Positions 26,867 to 36,101 of a stretch of DNA of 64,000 bases are shown here, one piece after another. Both the position numbers and the translations under genes were made by a program. Origin of the DNA: Candidatus Rhodobacter oscarellae (GTDB lineage: Bacteria; Pseudomonadota; Alphaproteobacteria; Rhodobacterales; Rhodobacteraceae); contig NZ_LFTY01000002.1 of assembly GCF_001078595.1 (NCBI RefSeq), forward strand, positions 2,475,773 through 2,539,772, written 5' to 3'. The number at the start of each line of letters is the position of its first letter. Positions within the stretch are counted from its first letter, which is position 1. The notes under the pieces were generated by a model. The model ran no database searches. It was not told the DNA's origin and saw only the letters and a list, made by a program, of their open reading frames with translations.

Positions 26867-28351
26867 ATGAAACTAAAAAACCTCCTTTGGGCAACAACAC
26901 TTGTTATCGTGCCGGGTCTGGCAGCAGCCGATACCGTTCTGCGCATCGGCCTGCAGCAAGAGCCAACCTCTCTCGATCCAACGTCAGATGCGACAGCGTC
27001 CATTGATGGCATGTTGACACATAACGTGTTTGAATCCCTGACAACCGCGGACGAAAGCGGGGCGATCCACCCCCGTTTGGCCAAGAGCTGGACGATCTCG
27101 GAAGATGGCACGACCTACATTTTCGAGTTGGAGCAAGGCGTGCTATTCCACGACGGCACCAGCTTTGATGCCGAAGATGTCGTGTTTTCCTTCAACCGGG
27201 CAATGGCCGAAGAGTCAGTCAACCCGAGCAAGAGCATTTTCAAGCCGATTGACTCTGTGAACGCTATTGCCTCCCATAAGGTTGAAATCAAGCTCTCCGC
27301 CCCCAACGCTTTCTTCCTCTTTAACATTTCCCGTGGGGATGCCTCCATCGTCGGTGTGGAAAGCGTCGAGGAAAACAAAACCAATCCCGTCGGCACCGGT
27401 CCATTCACCTTCGCATCCTGGACACGCGGCGACCGTCTCGTTCTGGCGAAGAACGCCCAGCACCGTGACGCGGACAACATTCAGCTGGACGGTGTCGAGT
27501 TCCGCTTTATTGCAGATGCTGCTGCCGCCACCGCTGCTTTAATGGCGGAGGAAATCGACATATTTCCAGGTTTCCCTGCGCCTGAACTGATGGATCAGTT
27601 CGAAGCAGACCCGCGTTTTTCAACCTCTGTGGGCTCCACGCAGGGCGAGGTTGTTCTGGCGCTTAACAACTCTAAAGAGCCATTCTCCAACCTTGAAGTG
27701 CGCAAGGCTATCACCCATTCCATCAATCGCGGGGACATCATCGATGGCGCGATGTATGGTCGTGCGGTGCCGATTTCGAGCTTCTATCCACCGCATGGTG
27801 AATCCCATGTAGACCTCTCGCACGTCATGCCCTTCGATCTCGCAAAGGCCACAGCGCTGTTTGAAGACACTGGCCTTGCTGGCAGCGAGCTGAGCTTGCG
27901 TGTTCCGCCATTCCCCTATGCAACTCGGTCGGGTGAAATCATCCAGGCACAGCTGGCGCAGGCAGGTGTCACGGTCAACCTCGAAACCGTCGAATGGGGG
28001 TTCTGGATCGATGAGGTCTTCAAACAGAAAAATTACGATATGACCATCATCGCCCATACATCGCCAAACGATCTGGGCAATTTTGCGCGTGGCCCCGACT
28101 ACTACTACGGTTACGACTCTGCGGAGTTCAACGAGATCTTTGCCGCGCTATCCACCGAAACGAACGTGGCAATGCGTCATGACCTGACCGTTGAGGCGCA
28201 GACCTTCCTTGCCGAGAATGCGCCAGCCGTGTTCCTGTTCCAACTGCCGCGCCTGTCGGTCTTCAGATCCGGTGTGGAGGGCTTCTGGCAGTCCGCCTCG
28301 GTTCTCTACCAGCCGCTTGCTGGTGTGACGATGAAGGATGCGAGTCAGTAA
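26867..28351 (+). CDS. ABC transporter solute-binding protein, family 5
   Basis: A 494-residue periplasmic binding protein of the peptide/nickel/opine family (DppA/OppA type). It has a signal peptide (residues 1-21, ending LAAA), the N-terminal segment LRIGLQQEPTSLDPTSD and the family block FHDGTSFDAEDVVFSF. It is the first gene of a complete importer operon. Family 5 proteins bind di- and oligopeptides, sugars, opines or glutathione, so the ligand cannot be read from sequence. A hairpin with a T-run separates it from the permease genes, which should give more binding protein than membrane components. Confidence 0.9.
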   Translation: MKLKNLLWATTLVIVPGLAAADTVLRIGLQQEPTSLDPTSDATASIDGMLTHNVFESLTTADESGAIHPRLAKSWTISEDGTTYIFELEQGVLFHDGTSFDAEDVVFSFNRAMAEESVNPSKSIFKPIDSVNAIASHKVEIKLSAPNAFFLFNISRGDASIVGVESVEENKTNPVGTGPFTFASWTRGDRLVLAKNAQHRDADNIQLDGVEFRFIADAAAATAALMAEEIDIFPGFPAPELMDQFEADPRFSTSVGSTQGEVVLALNNSKEPFSNLEVRKAITHSINRGDIIDGAMYGRAVPISSFYPPHGESHVDLSHVMPFDLAKATALFEDTGLAGSELSLRVPPFPYATRSGEIIQAQLAQAGVTVNLETVEWGFWIDEVFKQKNYDMTIIAHTSPNDLGNFARGPDYYYGYDSAEFNEIFAALSTETNVAMRHDLTVEAQTFLAENAPAVFLFQLPRLSVFRSGVEGFWQSASVLYQPLAGVTMKDASQ

Positions 28352-28375
28352 CATTCTCTAGTCTAAGAAAGGAAG

Positions 28376-28398
28376 AAGGGGCACGGCAGCCCCTTTTT
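28376..28398 (+). terminator. Intra-operon attenuator hairpin
   Basis: AAGGGGC / GCCCCTT with a six-base loop and a five-base T-run lies between the binding protein and the first permease. A partial terminator here fits the excess of binding protein usually needed. Confidence 0.75.
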
Positions 28399-28422
28399 CA
28401 CTGTATGCAAACGGAAGTCTCT

Positions 28423-29367
28423 ATGTCGCGTTCCCTTAAGAAGCTCCTTGGGCTCTTGCTGACCCTGCTCAGCATCTCACTGGTCGTATTCATAATCATG
28501 AATGTTATTCCGGGAGATCCTGCAATCACCATTCTCGGGATTGAATCGACGCCCGAGGCCCGTGCTGTTCTGCGCGACAAGCTGGGTTTGAATGATCCGG
28601 CCTGGCAGAGGTATGTGAATTGGCTGCTCGGGGCATTTCATGGTGATTTCGGAGTCAGCTACTCCTTTGGCGTGCCGGTGTCCGAGCTGGTAGCGGAACG
28701 CCTGCCGCTGACCCTGACGCTGGCCCTTGTTGCGACTGTACTCACGATTGTCGGGGCCCTCGCTCTGGGGGCGATTGCAGCGATGAACCATGGCAATTGG
28801 ATCGACCGGTTGCTTTCCATGACAAGCCAGATTGGGGTTGCCGTGCCGGTCTTCTGGCTGGCGATGATCCTGGTGATTGTTTTTGCAGTGCAACTGCGTT
28901 GGGTGCCACCGGGCGGCTTTCCCGGCTGGTCCCACCCGGTGGCTGGGGCAAAGGCGCTGATCCTGCCCGCGTGTTCCCTTGCTCTGGTACAAACCGCAAT
29001 TCTTGCGCGTGTGACCCGGGCCGCCATTCTAGAAGTCGCACGGCTGGACTATGTGCGTACCGCACGGTCCATGGGACTGAACCGGAGGCAGATTATGCTT
29101 TATCATATTCTACCCAATGCGATGGTGCCCATCGTCACCGTGGCGGGGCTGCAATTTGCAAGCCTGATCACCGGAACAATCGTGATCGAGAATGTCTTTT
29201 ACCTGCCCGGTTTGGGTCGATTGATGATCCAGTCCATCGGCAACCGGGATTTGATCACGGTTCAGGCGCTGGTGGTCCTGTTCGCGGTGATGGTGGTGCT
29301 CACAAACTTTGTGGTCGATGTGTTCTATGCTTGGATTGATCCGCGCATGAAGGAGGGTCGGACATGA
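28423..29367 (+). CDS. ABC transporter permease, DppB type
   Basis: An inner-membrane permease of about 314 residues with six predicted spans, beginning with the LLGLLLTLLSISLVVFIIM segment typical of DppB/OppB. The EAA-loop region is visible around ARLDYVRTARSMGLNRRQI. I prefer the second ATG (28423), which has GGAAG five bases upstream, over the ATG at 28405. It overlaps the next gene by four bases (ATGA). It forms the membrane channel with the DppC-like partner. Confidence 0.9.
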   Translation: MSRSLKKLLGLLLTLLSISLVVFIIMNVIPGDPAITILGIESTPEARAVLRDKLGLNDPAWQRYVNWLLGAFHGDFGVSYSFGVPVSELVAERLPLTLTLALVATVLTIVGALALGAIAAMNHGNWIDRLLSMTSQIGVAVPVFWLAMILVIVFAVQLRWVPPGGFPGWSHPVAGAKALILPACSLALVQTAILARVTRAAILEVARLDYVRTARSMGLNRRQIMLYHILPNAMVPIVTVAGLQFASLITGTIVIENVFYLPGLGRLMIQSIGNRDLITVQALVVLFAVMVVLTNFVVDVFYAWIDPRMKEGRT

Positions 29368-30185
29368 GCTCGATCCGATTCAACATCTGCATAGGCGGCG
29401 CACTGGTTGCGGTGATGTCCGTTGCTGCGCTCCTGTCTGTCGTCTGGACACCGTATGATCACACGGTCCTGAACGTCGCCAACAAATTTGCAGGCCCCAG
29501 CGGCTCATACTGGCTGGGCACCGATCAATTGGGACGAGATCAGTTCACACTGTTGATGATCGGGGCGCGCACCTCGATTTCCATGGCAATTCTTGCGGTC
29601 GGGCTTGGAGCAATCGCGGGAACCTGTCTTGGCGTTGCGGCGGCGGCGATTGGGGGGCTGGTCGAAGACGCGATCATGCGCCTCGCCGATTTCACGATTG
29701 CCTTCCCGGCCATATTGGTCGCGATCATGCTCGCTGCCGCCTATGGGCCATCCTTGAGCACGACAATCATTGCCATCGCCTCGATCAGCCTGCCTACCTT
29801 CACGCGTGTTTCACGGGCCGCAGCCCGGCAGGTCTGGACGCAGGAGTACACCGTTGCAGCGCGCGCAGGTGGTCGCAGCCTGTCCGCAATCACCTGGAAC
29901 CACGTTCTGCCCAATATCCAAGCGGTCTTGCTGGTGCAGGCCACCATCGACATTGCTACCGCGATTCTGGCCGAAGCAGCACTGTCCTATCTTGGTCTGG
30001 GAGTGCAACCGCCGGATCAATCCTGGGGTCGGATGTTGGCCGACGCGCAAACGCTGATCTATCTCGCGCCGTCTCTGGCGATCCTGCCAGGGCTCTGCAT
30101 GGTGGCGAGCGTGATGGGCTTTGCGCTTTTGGGCGATGGCCTCCGAGATCTGAACGATCCTAAACTGCGCAATGAGACGCGCTGA
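29364..30185 (+). CDS. ABC transporter permease, DppC type
   Basis: The second permease, 273 residues. It has one N-terminal span, the sequence GTDQLGRDQF typical of DppC/OppC, and five further spans with an EAA-like loop (EYTVAARAGGRS). The end GDGLRDLNDPKLRNETR matches the family's GDGLRDxLDP tail. It overlaps the DppB-like gene by four bases and the ATPase gene by one. Confidence 0.9.
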   Translation: MSSIRFNICIGGALVAVMSVAALLSVVWTPYDHTVLNVANKFAGPSGSYWLGTDQLGRDQFTLLMIGARTSISMAILAVGLGAIAGTCLGVAAAAIGGLVEDAIMRLADFTIAFPAILVAIMLAAAYGPSLSTTIIAIASISLPTFTRVSRAAARQVWTQEYTVAARAGGRSLSAITWNHVLPNIQAVLLVQATIDIATAILAEAALSYLGLGVQPPDQSWGRMLADAQTLIYLAPSLAILPGLCMVASVMGFALLGDGLRDLNDPKLRNETR

Positions 30186-31906
30186 TGTTAGAGCTTCGCA
30201 ACCTTTCTATCCGGTTTGGGGATAACACTGCGGTGCGCGACCTGTCGGTGAGGATCAAAAAGGGCCAGCGTATCGGGCTGGTCGGCGAATCTGGCTCTGG
30301 CAAATCGCTGACCGCATTTTCGATGATAGGTATGGCCCCGGAGTGCGCCACAGTCACAGGTGAGATCCTCTTTGACGGCCAGAACATACCCGCTGCGTCG
30401 GACACCACATGGCGCAGGCTTCGGGGCCGTGACATCGCCATGGTTTTTCAGGAGCCGCTTTCGTCGCTGAACCCGCTGAAGAAAGTCGGGCAGATCATCG
30501 CAGAGCCCATGATCCGCCTTGACGGCATGGCGCGATCCAAGGCCAAGGCGCGCGTGCTGACGCTTTTGGAAGAAGTGCGCATGCCCGACCCGGCCTCTAA
30601 AATCAATCAATACCCACATCAGCTTTCGGGAGGACAAAGACAGCGTGTGTTGATCGCATTGGCACTGGCCCGTAACCCCAGAATGCTCATCGCGGATGAG
30701 CCGACATCTGCGTTGGATGCCAGCGTCGCCGCACAAGTGGTGGACCTGCTCGCGCGCCTTTCGCAGGAACGCGATATGGCTTTGGTTTTCATCAGCCACG
30801 ATCTGGAAAGCGTGGCGCGGGCGACCACCGATCTTCTTGTAATGTATCGCGGCGACATTGTGGAGCGCGGGGCGACGACAGAGGTACTGAATGCGCCCGA
30901 GCATCCTTATACGCGCGCCTTGATGGCCGCGCGCCCGGTCATTGATCTGAGCCGTCCTGATCGCATGCGATTTCCCACCATTCCCGACCCGATCTCCGTC
31001 AAGCCCGAGATTTCCGAGAGGTCGCGACTTTCAGGCGACCCCGCCAAGCGCAACAAAACCGCATCCGATCGGACCCCTGCAGCGGGTCTGACACTGCAAG
31101 ACAACTGCGGACCAAGACACGCTTCTGCTCCACTCCTGAGCGTTGAAAAAGTCAGCCGCTCTTTCAAGCAACAACGTCAGAGCATTTTTGAGCCTCGCAA
31201 GACACTGCGTGCGGTCCGGGACGCAACACTTCTGGTAGAGTCCGGCAAGACTCTGGGCATCGTTGGGGAAAGCGGCTCGGGCAAATCGACGTTGGCTCGC
31301 ATGATCATGGGGTTCGACCAGCCGGAAACCGGCCAGATCCTCTTCATGGGCAAGAACGTCTATGCACAGTCCGCTGGTGAAATGCGTCAGATGCGTTCCA
31401 ACATACAAATGGTGTTTCAGGATCCCTACGGTTCGTTGGACCCGCGCAAACCGGTTGGCTGGAGCATCGCCGAGCCGCTGTTGATGGACAGGACCATGGA
31501 CCAGTCCGCGCGGGATCGGCTTGTTCATGATGCGCTTGAGCAAGTGGGCCTGCCCGGTTCGGTTGCGCAGCGCTATCCGCATGAGTTTTCAGGCGGCCAG
31601 CGCCAGCGAATAGCCATCGCTCGTGCGATTGTGACACGCCCAAATCTGATTGTCGCCGATGAACCTGTGTCCGCACTCGACGTGTCGATACAGGCGCAGG
31701 TTCTCAACTTGCTGATGGACCTGCAAGAGGACATCGGGCTTGCACTGGTTGTGATCAGCCATGATCTTGCCGTCATCGCGAGCCTTTCTGACGATATCAT
31801 CGTCATGCAATCGGGCTATATTGTCGAAGCCGGGAAAACCCGATCAGTGCTCGCGAATCCCAAGCATGCATATACGCGCGAGCTTCTGAGTCACCGGACG
31901 GCTTAA
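30185..31906 (+). CDS. ABC transporter ATPase, fused DppD-DppF
   Basis: A 573-residue protein with two complete nucleotide-binding domains, so it replaces separate DppD and DppF subunits. Walker A motifs are GESGSGKS at about 37-44 and again near 360. ABC signatures are LSGGQRQR and FSGGQRQR, and Walker B motifs are LIADEPTSALD and IVADEPVSALD. Each half ends with the oligopeptide-type extension (HPYTRALM; HAYTRELL). It shares one base with the permease stop (TGATG). Confidence 0.93.
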   Translation: MLELRNLSIRFGDNTAVRDLSVRIKKGQRIGLVGESGSGKSLTAFSMIGMAPECATVTGEILFDGQNIPAASDTTWRRLRGRDIAMVFQEPLSSLNPLKKVGQIIAEPMIRLDGMARSKAKARVLTLLEEVRMPDPASKINQYPHQLSGGQRQRVLIALALARNPRMLIADEPTSALDASVAAQVVDLLARLSQERDMALVFISHDLESVARATTDLLVMYRGDIVERGATTEVLNAPEHPYTRALMAARPVIDLSRPDRMRFPTIPDPISVKPEISERSRLSGDPAKRNKTASDRTPAAGLTLQDNCGPRHASAPLLSVEKVSRSFKQQRQSIFEPRKTLRAVRDATLLVESGKTLGIVGESGSGKSTLARMIMGFDQPETGQILFMGKNVYAQSAGEMRQMRSNIQMVFQDPYGSLDPRKPVGWSIAEPLLMDRTMDQSARDRLVHDALEQVGLPGSVAQRYPHEFSGGQRQRIAIARAIVTRPNLIVADEPVSALDVSIQAQVLNLLMDLQEDIGLALVVISHDLAVIASLSDDIIVMQSGYIVEAGKTRSVLANPKHAYTRELLSHRTA

Positions 31907-31960
31907 CAGGTTATGGCGGCCACGCGGCACAAAGTGCGACGGTTCAATTCGCGTTCGATT

Positions 31961-32548
31961 TCAAACTCGATCGACCTGGTCAAACCGGAGCGCAGAAAGA
32001 CATGTTTTCTTGATCACCTGATGCAGTTCAGGGGTCATCTGCTTTCCATTAATCCGCTGCCATTTCAGCGCATTTCGGATTGCACCGCCAATGAACCCCG
32101 GCATAACGCCCGTGTAGTCTTGAGATATCTGGCCAGACTCCCGAAGTCGGGTCAGGAGATCATTCAGGTATTGGCTCGTATCCGCAAACACACTGACCAA
32201 GTCTTCTGATGGAATGAGGGGCACATTTGACAGATATTCGAACAGGATCGCACGTTCCGTATCCTTCCAGATGAAGGAGATATAGTCGTCAATGTAACGC
32301 TCCAATCGCTCCATATCCGACAAGTTATCCTGATCGTCCGGGACAAGCTCAGCTAGCAATTCGTCACCGAGCTTTTGATAAATGGCCCGGATCAGAATGT
32401 CCTTGGATGCGAAGTGGTTGTATACGGACCCAATCGCCACATCAGCGTTTTTTGCGATCTTGGACATTGGCGCGTGCGTGCCGTGTTCAACAATCATGGC
32501 GCTTGCAGCTAGTAGGATCCTGTCACGCATCGAAGAGTCTTTTCTCAT
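31961..32548 (-). CDS. TetR/AcrR-family regulator
   Basis: A 195-residue regulator with an N-terminal helix-turn-helix (ILLAASAMIVEHGTHAPMSK, then VAIGSVYNHFASKD) and a ligand-binding C-terminal domain. It is convergent with the ABC operon and divergent from the metallophosphoesterase. A palindrome TGAATGA-N4-TCATTCA sits directly before its start, and a close relative lies upstream of the ABC operon, so it probably represses itself and the importer. The inducer may be the transported solute. Confidence 0.88.
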   Translation of the reverse strand: MRKDSSMRDRILLAASAMIVEHGTHAPMSKIAKNADVAIGSVYNHFASKDILIRAIYQKLGDELLAELVPDDQDNLSDMERLERYIDDYISFIWKDTERAILFEYLSNVPLIPSEDLVSVFADTSQYLNDLLTRLRESGQISQDYTGVMPGFIGGAIRNALKWQRINGKQMTPELHQVIKKTCLSALRFDQVDRV

Positions 32549-32549
32549 A

Positions 32550-32567
32550 TGAATGAGCCTTCATTCA
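32550..32567. promoter_or_regulatory. TetR operator (TGAATGA-GCCT-TCATTCA)
   Basis: A perfect 7-base inverted repeat with a 4-base spacer, ending two bases before the tetR start codon on the minus strand. The position fits autorepression. It may also control the divergent phosphoesterase gene. Confidence 0.65.
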
Positions 32568-32667
32568 CCATTGCTCTTACGTTAGTAACGACTGCGAACA
32601 TGCGGTTCAAGTGCACACATCAACGGCATTCGAACGGCCTTAGAAAATCGAGCTCAGGACATGCCAA

Positions 32668-33510
32668 ATGCCAAACACTCCAATAACATTCGTGCATCTC
32701 ACGGATTTACACATATCGGCACCCGAGTTGTCCGACAAACACCTGCAAATGGACACGGTCGCTGCGACGCGGCACAGTCTGTCCGAGATACGGCGGTTGG
32801 CAAAACCACCGTCCTTTATTGTCATTTCTGGAGACCTTACAAACCGCGGAGATCAAGCTTCCTACGAAGTATTGAAAAGAGTCTTGGAGACCGAAGCGCC
32901 TAAAGTTCCAATACTTTGCGCCTTGGGAAACCACGATCACCGCAGTTCATTTCGGGCCGTTTTCGAGCCGGATAGCGAGCCGAACGACATGCCTCTGGAT
33001 TATGATCGCGTACTCAAAGGCCTACATGTGATCGTGCTCGACAGTTCACTTCCCGGTCGTGTGCTTGGCGGCTGGGAAGCCGGACAGATGGACTGGCTGG
33101 GGACGCGTTTGAAAAAACACCCGGATCTGCCAAAGCTCATATGCTCGCATCACCGACCTCGTATCTCTGATGGCGATTTGGCCTGGTCCTGCCTGACAAT
33201 AGACGCATCCGAACAGCTTCGGTGCGCGATTTCTGGTCAGAATGTCGCTGGAATTCTGACCGGGCATGTTCACATGGATTGTGTTCACCATTGGTATGGA
33301 GTGCCCGTCATAAGCAACGCCGGGCACCATGCGGGTACTGACCCGGTCGCATATCCGCAAATGTTCAACATGACGGATGCCGCAGGATTCGCGATTTGCA
33401 CCTTGCACGCGTCTGGCTTGAGCACGAATTTCGTGCCCCATCCGCAAACCCGTCATGTCTTGCACGAAGTTGACCCTTCGTTGTTGGAGCACGTTGAAGG
33501 TGCCGACTGA
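32668..33510 (+). CDS. Metallophosphoesterase (class III PDE/GpdQ-like)
   Basis: A 280-residue calcineurin-like phosphoesterase with all metal motifs: DLHIS near the N-terminus, GDLTNRG, GNHDHR, a mid-protein SHHRP and GHVH. This arrangement matches the CpdA/GpdQ group that hydrolyses cAMP or glycerophosphodiesters. There is no signal peptide, so it is cytoplasmic. It is divergent from tetR, next to an importer operon and a phosphatase fragment, which suggests hydrolysis of an imported phosphodiester. That is inference; a cAMP role is equally possible from sequence. Confidence 0.85.
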   Translation: MPNTPITFVHLTDLHISAPELSDKHLQMDTVAATRHSLSEIRRLAKPPSFIVISGDLTNRGDQASYEVLKRVLETEAPKVPILCALGNHDHRSSFRAVFEPDSEPNDMPLDYDRVLKGLHVIVLDSSLPGRVLGGWEAGQMDWLGTRLKKHPDLPKLICSHHRPRISDGDLAWSCLTIDASEQLRCAISGQNVAGILTGHVHMDCVHHWYGVPVISNAGHHAGTDPVAYPQMFNMTDAAGFAICTLHASGLSTNFVPHPQTRHVLHEVDPSLLEHVEGAD

Positions 33511-33738
33511 ACGTGGTGGGTTGGTTTGGCATTGAACCGCTCTGCCTCTGATGTCCAGATTTTGCAAATATACTCGAACGGGGTGAGGACCTGCAGGGTC
33601 TTCGATCGTCTTTCGTGGGCGTAACCAAACTTCGTAGGTGCAGCGAATGACATGGTGTGATTGCGGCGGTCGCTCTCCCAAGGCGAACGAGGTCCGATAG
33701 TATCAGCCTCACAAAACCAGCCGTGAAGGAGAACGACC
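33511..33738 (+). other. Left non-coding flank of the IS110-type element
   Basis: 228 bases between the phosphoesterase and the transposase. IS110-group elements keep their guide (bridge) RNA in the non-coding end upstream of the transposase, so such an RNA could lie here. I cannot fold or align it. No terminal inverted repeats are seen, as expected for the family. Confidence 0.35.
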
Positions 33739-34779
33739 TTGTCACATTATGTAGGCCTTGATGTTTCCGTCAAAGAAGTTTCGATCTGCGTGGTGAACAT
33801 CGAAGGCGATGTTATAGCGCGGGGATCGGTCGCGACCGACCCTGACCAAATATCCAACTTCATTGCAGAGCACGCCGCAGCAGCCGAACGGGTTGTGCAT
33901 GAGAGCGGGATTTTGGCGATCTGGCTGACCCGCGAACTCGACAAGCGCGGCGTGCCGATCATCTGCATTGATGCCAGATTGGCGCATAAGGCCTTGTCTG
34001 GTCGCATCAACAAGACGGATCGAGGCGATGCTGAAGGTCTTGCGCATCTGGCTCGGACCGGTTGGTTCACCCCTGTGCATATCCGCAGCGAAGCTTCGGA
34101 AAGGGTTCGGGTTCTGATCGGCACACGAGAGCGCCTGATCCGGATGCGCAAGGACCTGGAGGCCCATGTCCGCGGCGTTCTCAAGACCTTCGGCATCCGG
34201 ATGACCGCAATCCAGCGATCAAACCAGCGCGGTGGGTTCCGCGACCAGCTTGCTCAGGCCGGGCAAACCGATCTGGCGATTGAGCTCATGGCGGACGCCT
34301 TCAACCCGATCCACAGGGCGCTCTGCGCGGCAGCAGACGCGATGGAAGACGAGCTGCGCGAGATCGCGCGTGGCAGTGACCTCGCTCAAAGGCTTATGAC
34401 TGTTCCGGGAGTAGGACCCGTGGTGGCCCTTTCCTACATCGCCACGCTGGACAATGAGGCCCGTTTCAAGCGCGCGACCGACGTCGGGGCCTTCCTCGGC
34501 CTCACCCCGAGGCGATTCCAATCCGGCGATACAGATTGGTCCGGGCGGATAAGTAAGTGTGGAGATCGCGACCTCCGTCGCCTCCTGTACGCAGCGGGGT
34601 TCACCCTGATCAGCCAGGTGCGCCGCGCCTCGCCACTGCGAGCCTGGGCCGTTCGATTGAGTGAAAGGAAAGGCATCAAACATGCAGCCGTCGCCGCAGC
34701 CAGAAAGCTTGCTGTGATTATGCTGCGTATCTGGCGAGACGGCACAACCTTCCACGCAACAAGGGAGGTGCGAGCCTAG
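33739..34779 (+). CDS. IS110-family transposase
   Basis: A 346-residue DEDD-type transposase. The RuvC-like N-terminus begins YVGLDVSVKE (first acidic residue D8) and contains NKTDRGDAEGLA. The C-terminal transposase-20 domain includes TVPGVGPVVALSYIATL and the conserved RISKCGDRDLRRLL. The catalytic serine lies probably in the QSGDTDWSG segment. Translation starts at TTG after GGAGAACGACC. It looks full length and probably active, although the element's borders cannot be fixed. Confidence 0.92.
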   Translation: MSHYVGLDVSVKEVSICVVNIEGDVIARGSVATDPDQISNFIAEHAAAAERVVHESGILAIWLTRELDKRGVPIICIDARLAHKALSGRINKTDRGDAEGLAHLARTGWFTPVHIRSEASERVRVLIGTRERLIRMRKDLEAHVRGVLKTFGIRMTAIQRSNQRGGFRDQLAQAGQTDLAIELMADAFNPIHRALCAAADAMEDELREIARGSDLAQRLMTVPGVGPVVALSYIATLDNEARFKRATDVGAFLGLTPRRFQSGDTDWSGRISKCGDRDLRRLLYAAGFTLISQVRRASPLRAWAVRLSERKGIKHAAVAAARKLAVIMLRIWRDGTTFHATREVRA

Positions 34780-35522
34780 AAACCTCAACAGAAACCTCGC
34801 CTAAGGGCGGGTCAGACGTCCCTCGGGACGGTGGCAGATCGAGCCAGCCAAAGCGGTCGCGGTGGTCAAACGAAGACCAACCTCGTGAATGACATTTTGG
34901 ACGATCAACCCCGAACGCCATCATGAAGCGGCACGACCGACTTCGAAGAGAACCACGACCCCGGCGGACACGCGACCCAATCAACTTGACACAGCCGCAA
35001 ACAGAGAACCGCAATGCTGGCTGCGGCCGCAGCATTCGGACCGGGCGCCCAAGATCAGCTCAGGGCCGATCAAGATAGGGAAAGGTTGATCGCCTATTCG
35101 TTGGCATAAGTTCAGACATGATAAGGAAAACGATCGTGGCCCTCACAGCACCAATCCGATGGGTGAAATTCTCGAGTGTCCGAATTCTATGGTGGCCAAC
35201 CAATTGTGGGCGCTGTTTAGCGCGCAGTCGGAACCAAATTCTTAGGGGGAGGATCAGTATTAGAACGGAAAGTGCCAAGGGGAAAATTGCGTGACTGGTT
35301 GCAGTGCCGACCAATATAGAAACCGATAATCCCCGAACTGACCGCAAGCCCAAGCATTAGGGTCGGTGTGTTCAGTTGCGCCTGCACACACTGCGCTATT
35401 CGGATTTCGTCCTGAAACGAGTCGTTTCCCATCTTATCAGCGGGCCCCATGTTTTCTCGTTTTCGGTAACACCAACTTGGAGTCTCGGCCCCCCGCTAGG
35501 GAAGCCGCTTGTTCAGATGGTA
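34780..35522. other. Right flank of the IS110 element and decayed DNA
   Basis: About 740 bases without a supported gene. The first part is probably the non-coding right end of the insertion sequence. On the minus strand around 35100-35450 two overlapping frames encode hydrophobic stretches (TPTLMLGLAVSSGIIGFYIG; FPLALSVLILILPL), possibly one small membrane-protein gene broken by a frameshift. I do not recognise it. Confidence 0.4.
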
Positions 35523-35936
35523 TTATGCCCAACCGCCTTGACGCATCGTGATCGCGTCATTCCAGACTTTGGTCAGGTGCCGAATTTTGCCGTCCGCAAA
35601 TTTCATTGCGTAAACGTAATCTGCGGCGATCTTCTTGCCGGTTGGCGGAACAGGACCGCCTTCACCGGTGTGCGTGCCATGAAAAACCGCAAAGGCAAGC
35701 ACTGTTTGCCGATCCTCATCGGCGGCGAAACCTTTGAGTTCATAATGACCATCGGGCAAAGGTGTAAAAAGGCCTTGCATCCAGTTCGAATAGCCTTCCA
35801 CCGTTTTGGTGTCGGCTAGAGCATCCGATTGGCACGCGAACGTCGCTTCATTGGTGCAATATTGCTTACACGCATCCCATCCTTGTCCGGTTTCACAGGC
35901 TTCAAAAAATTCGCGGGCTCTATTTTGGATTGTCAT
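35523..35936 (-). CDS. SnoaL/NTF2-like protein
   Basis: A 137-residue protein with the cone-shaped NTF2-like fold of the SnoaL group: N-terminal helices ending near WDACKQYC, then beta strands (HYELKGFAADEDRQTVLAFAVF and KIAADYVYAMKFADGKIRHLTKVWND). Members include polyketide cyclases, isomerases and ligand-binding proteins; the catalytic role is open. It is divergent from the LuxR-type regulator with a 165-base gap, so it is a probable target of that regulator. Confidence 0.8.
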   Translation of the reverse strand: MTIQNRAREFFEACETGQGWDACKQYCTNEATFACQSDALADTKTVEGYSNWMQGLFTPLPDGHYELKGFAADEDRQTVLAFAVFHGTHTGEGGPVPPTGKKIAADYVYAMKFADGKIRHLTKVWNDAITMRQGGWA

Positions 35937-36101
35937 ATTCCTTACTCCTTTTTGGCATTCGAGGTTGTCCCGAACTTCTTCATGAGTTCGGGTTTAAGGC
36001 CTCGGGAATCATGGAACATCTGCCAGGTGGCATATGCCGGATGATATTTTTTCCTAAACCACCGCTTTTTTCGTATTGTGTGATCAAAATCAGAGACAAT
36101 C

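Noticed and set aside
35060-35450. Intact small membrane-protein gene
   Set aside because: The hydrophobic stretches lie in two different frames with no credible ribosome site; at best it is a frameshifted remnant.
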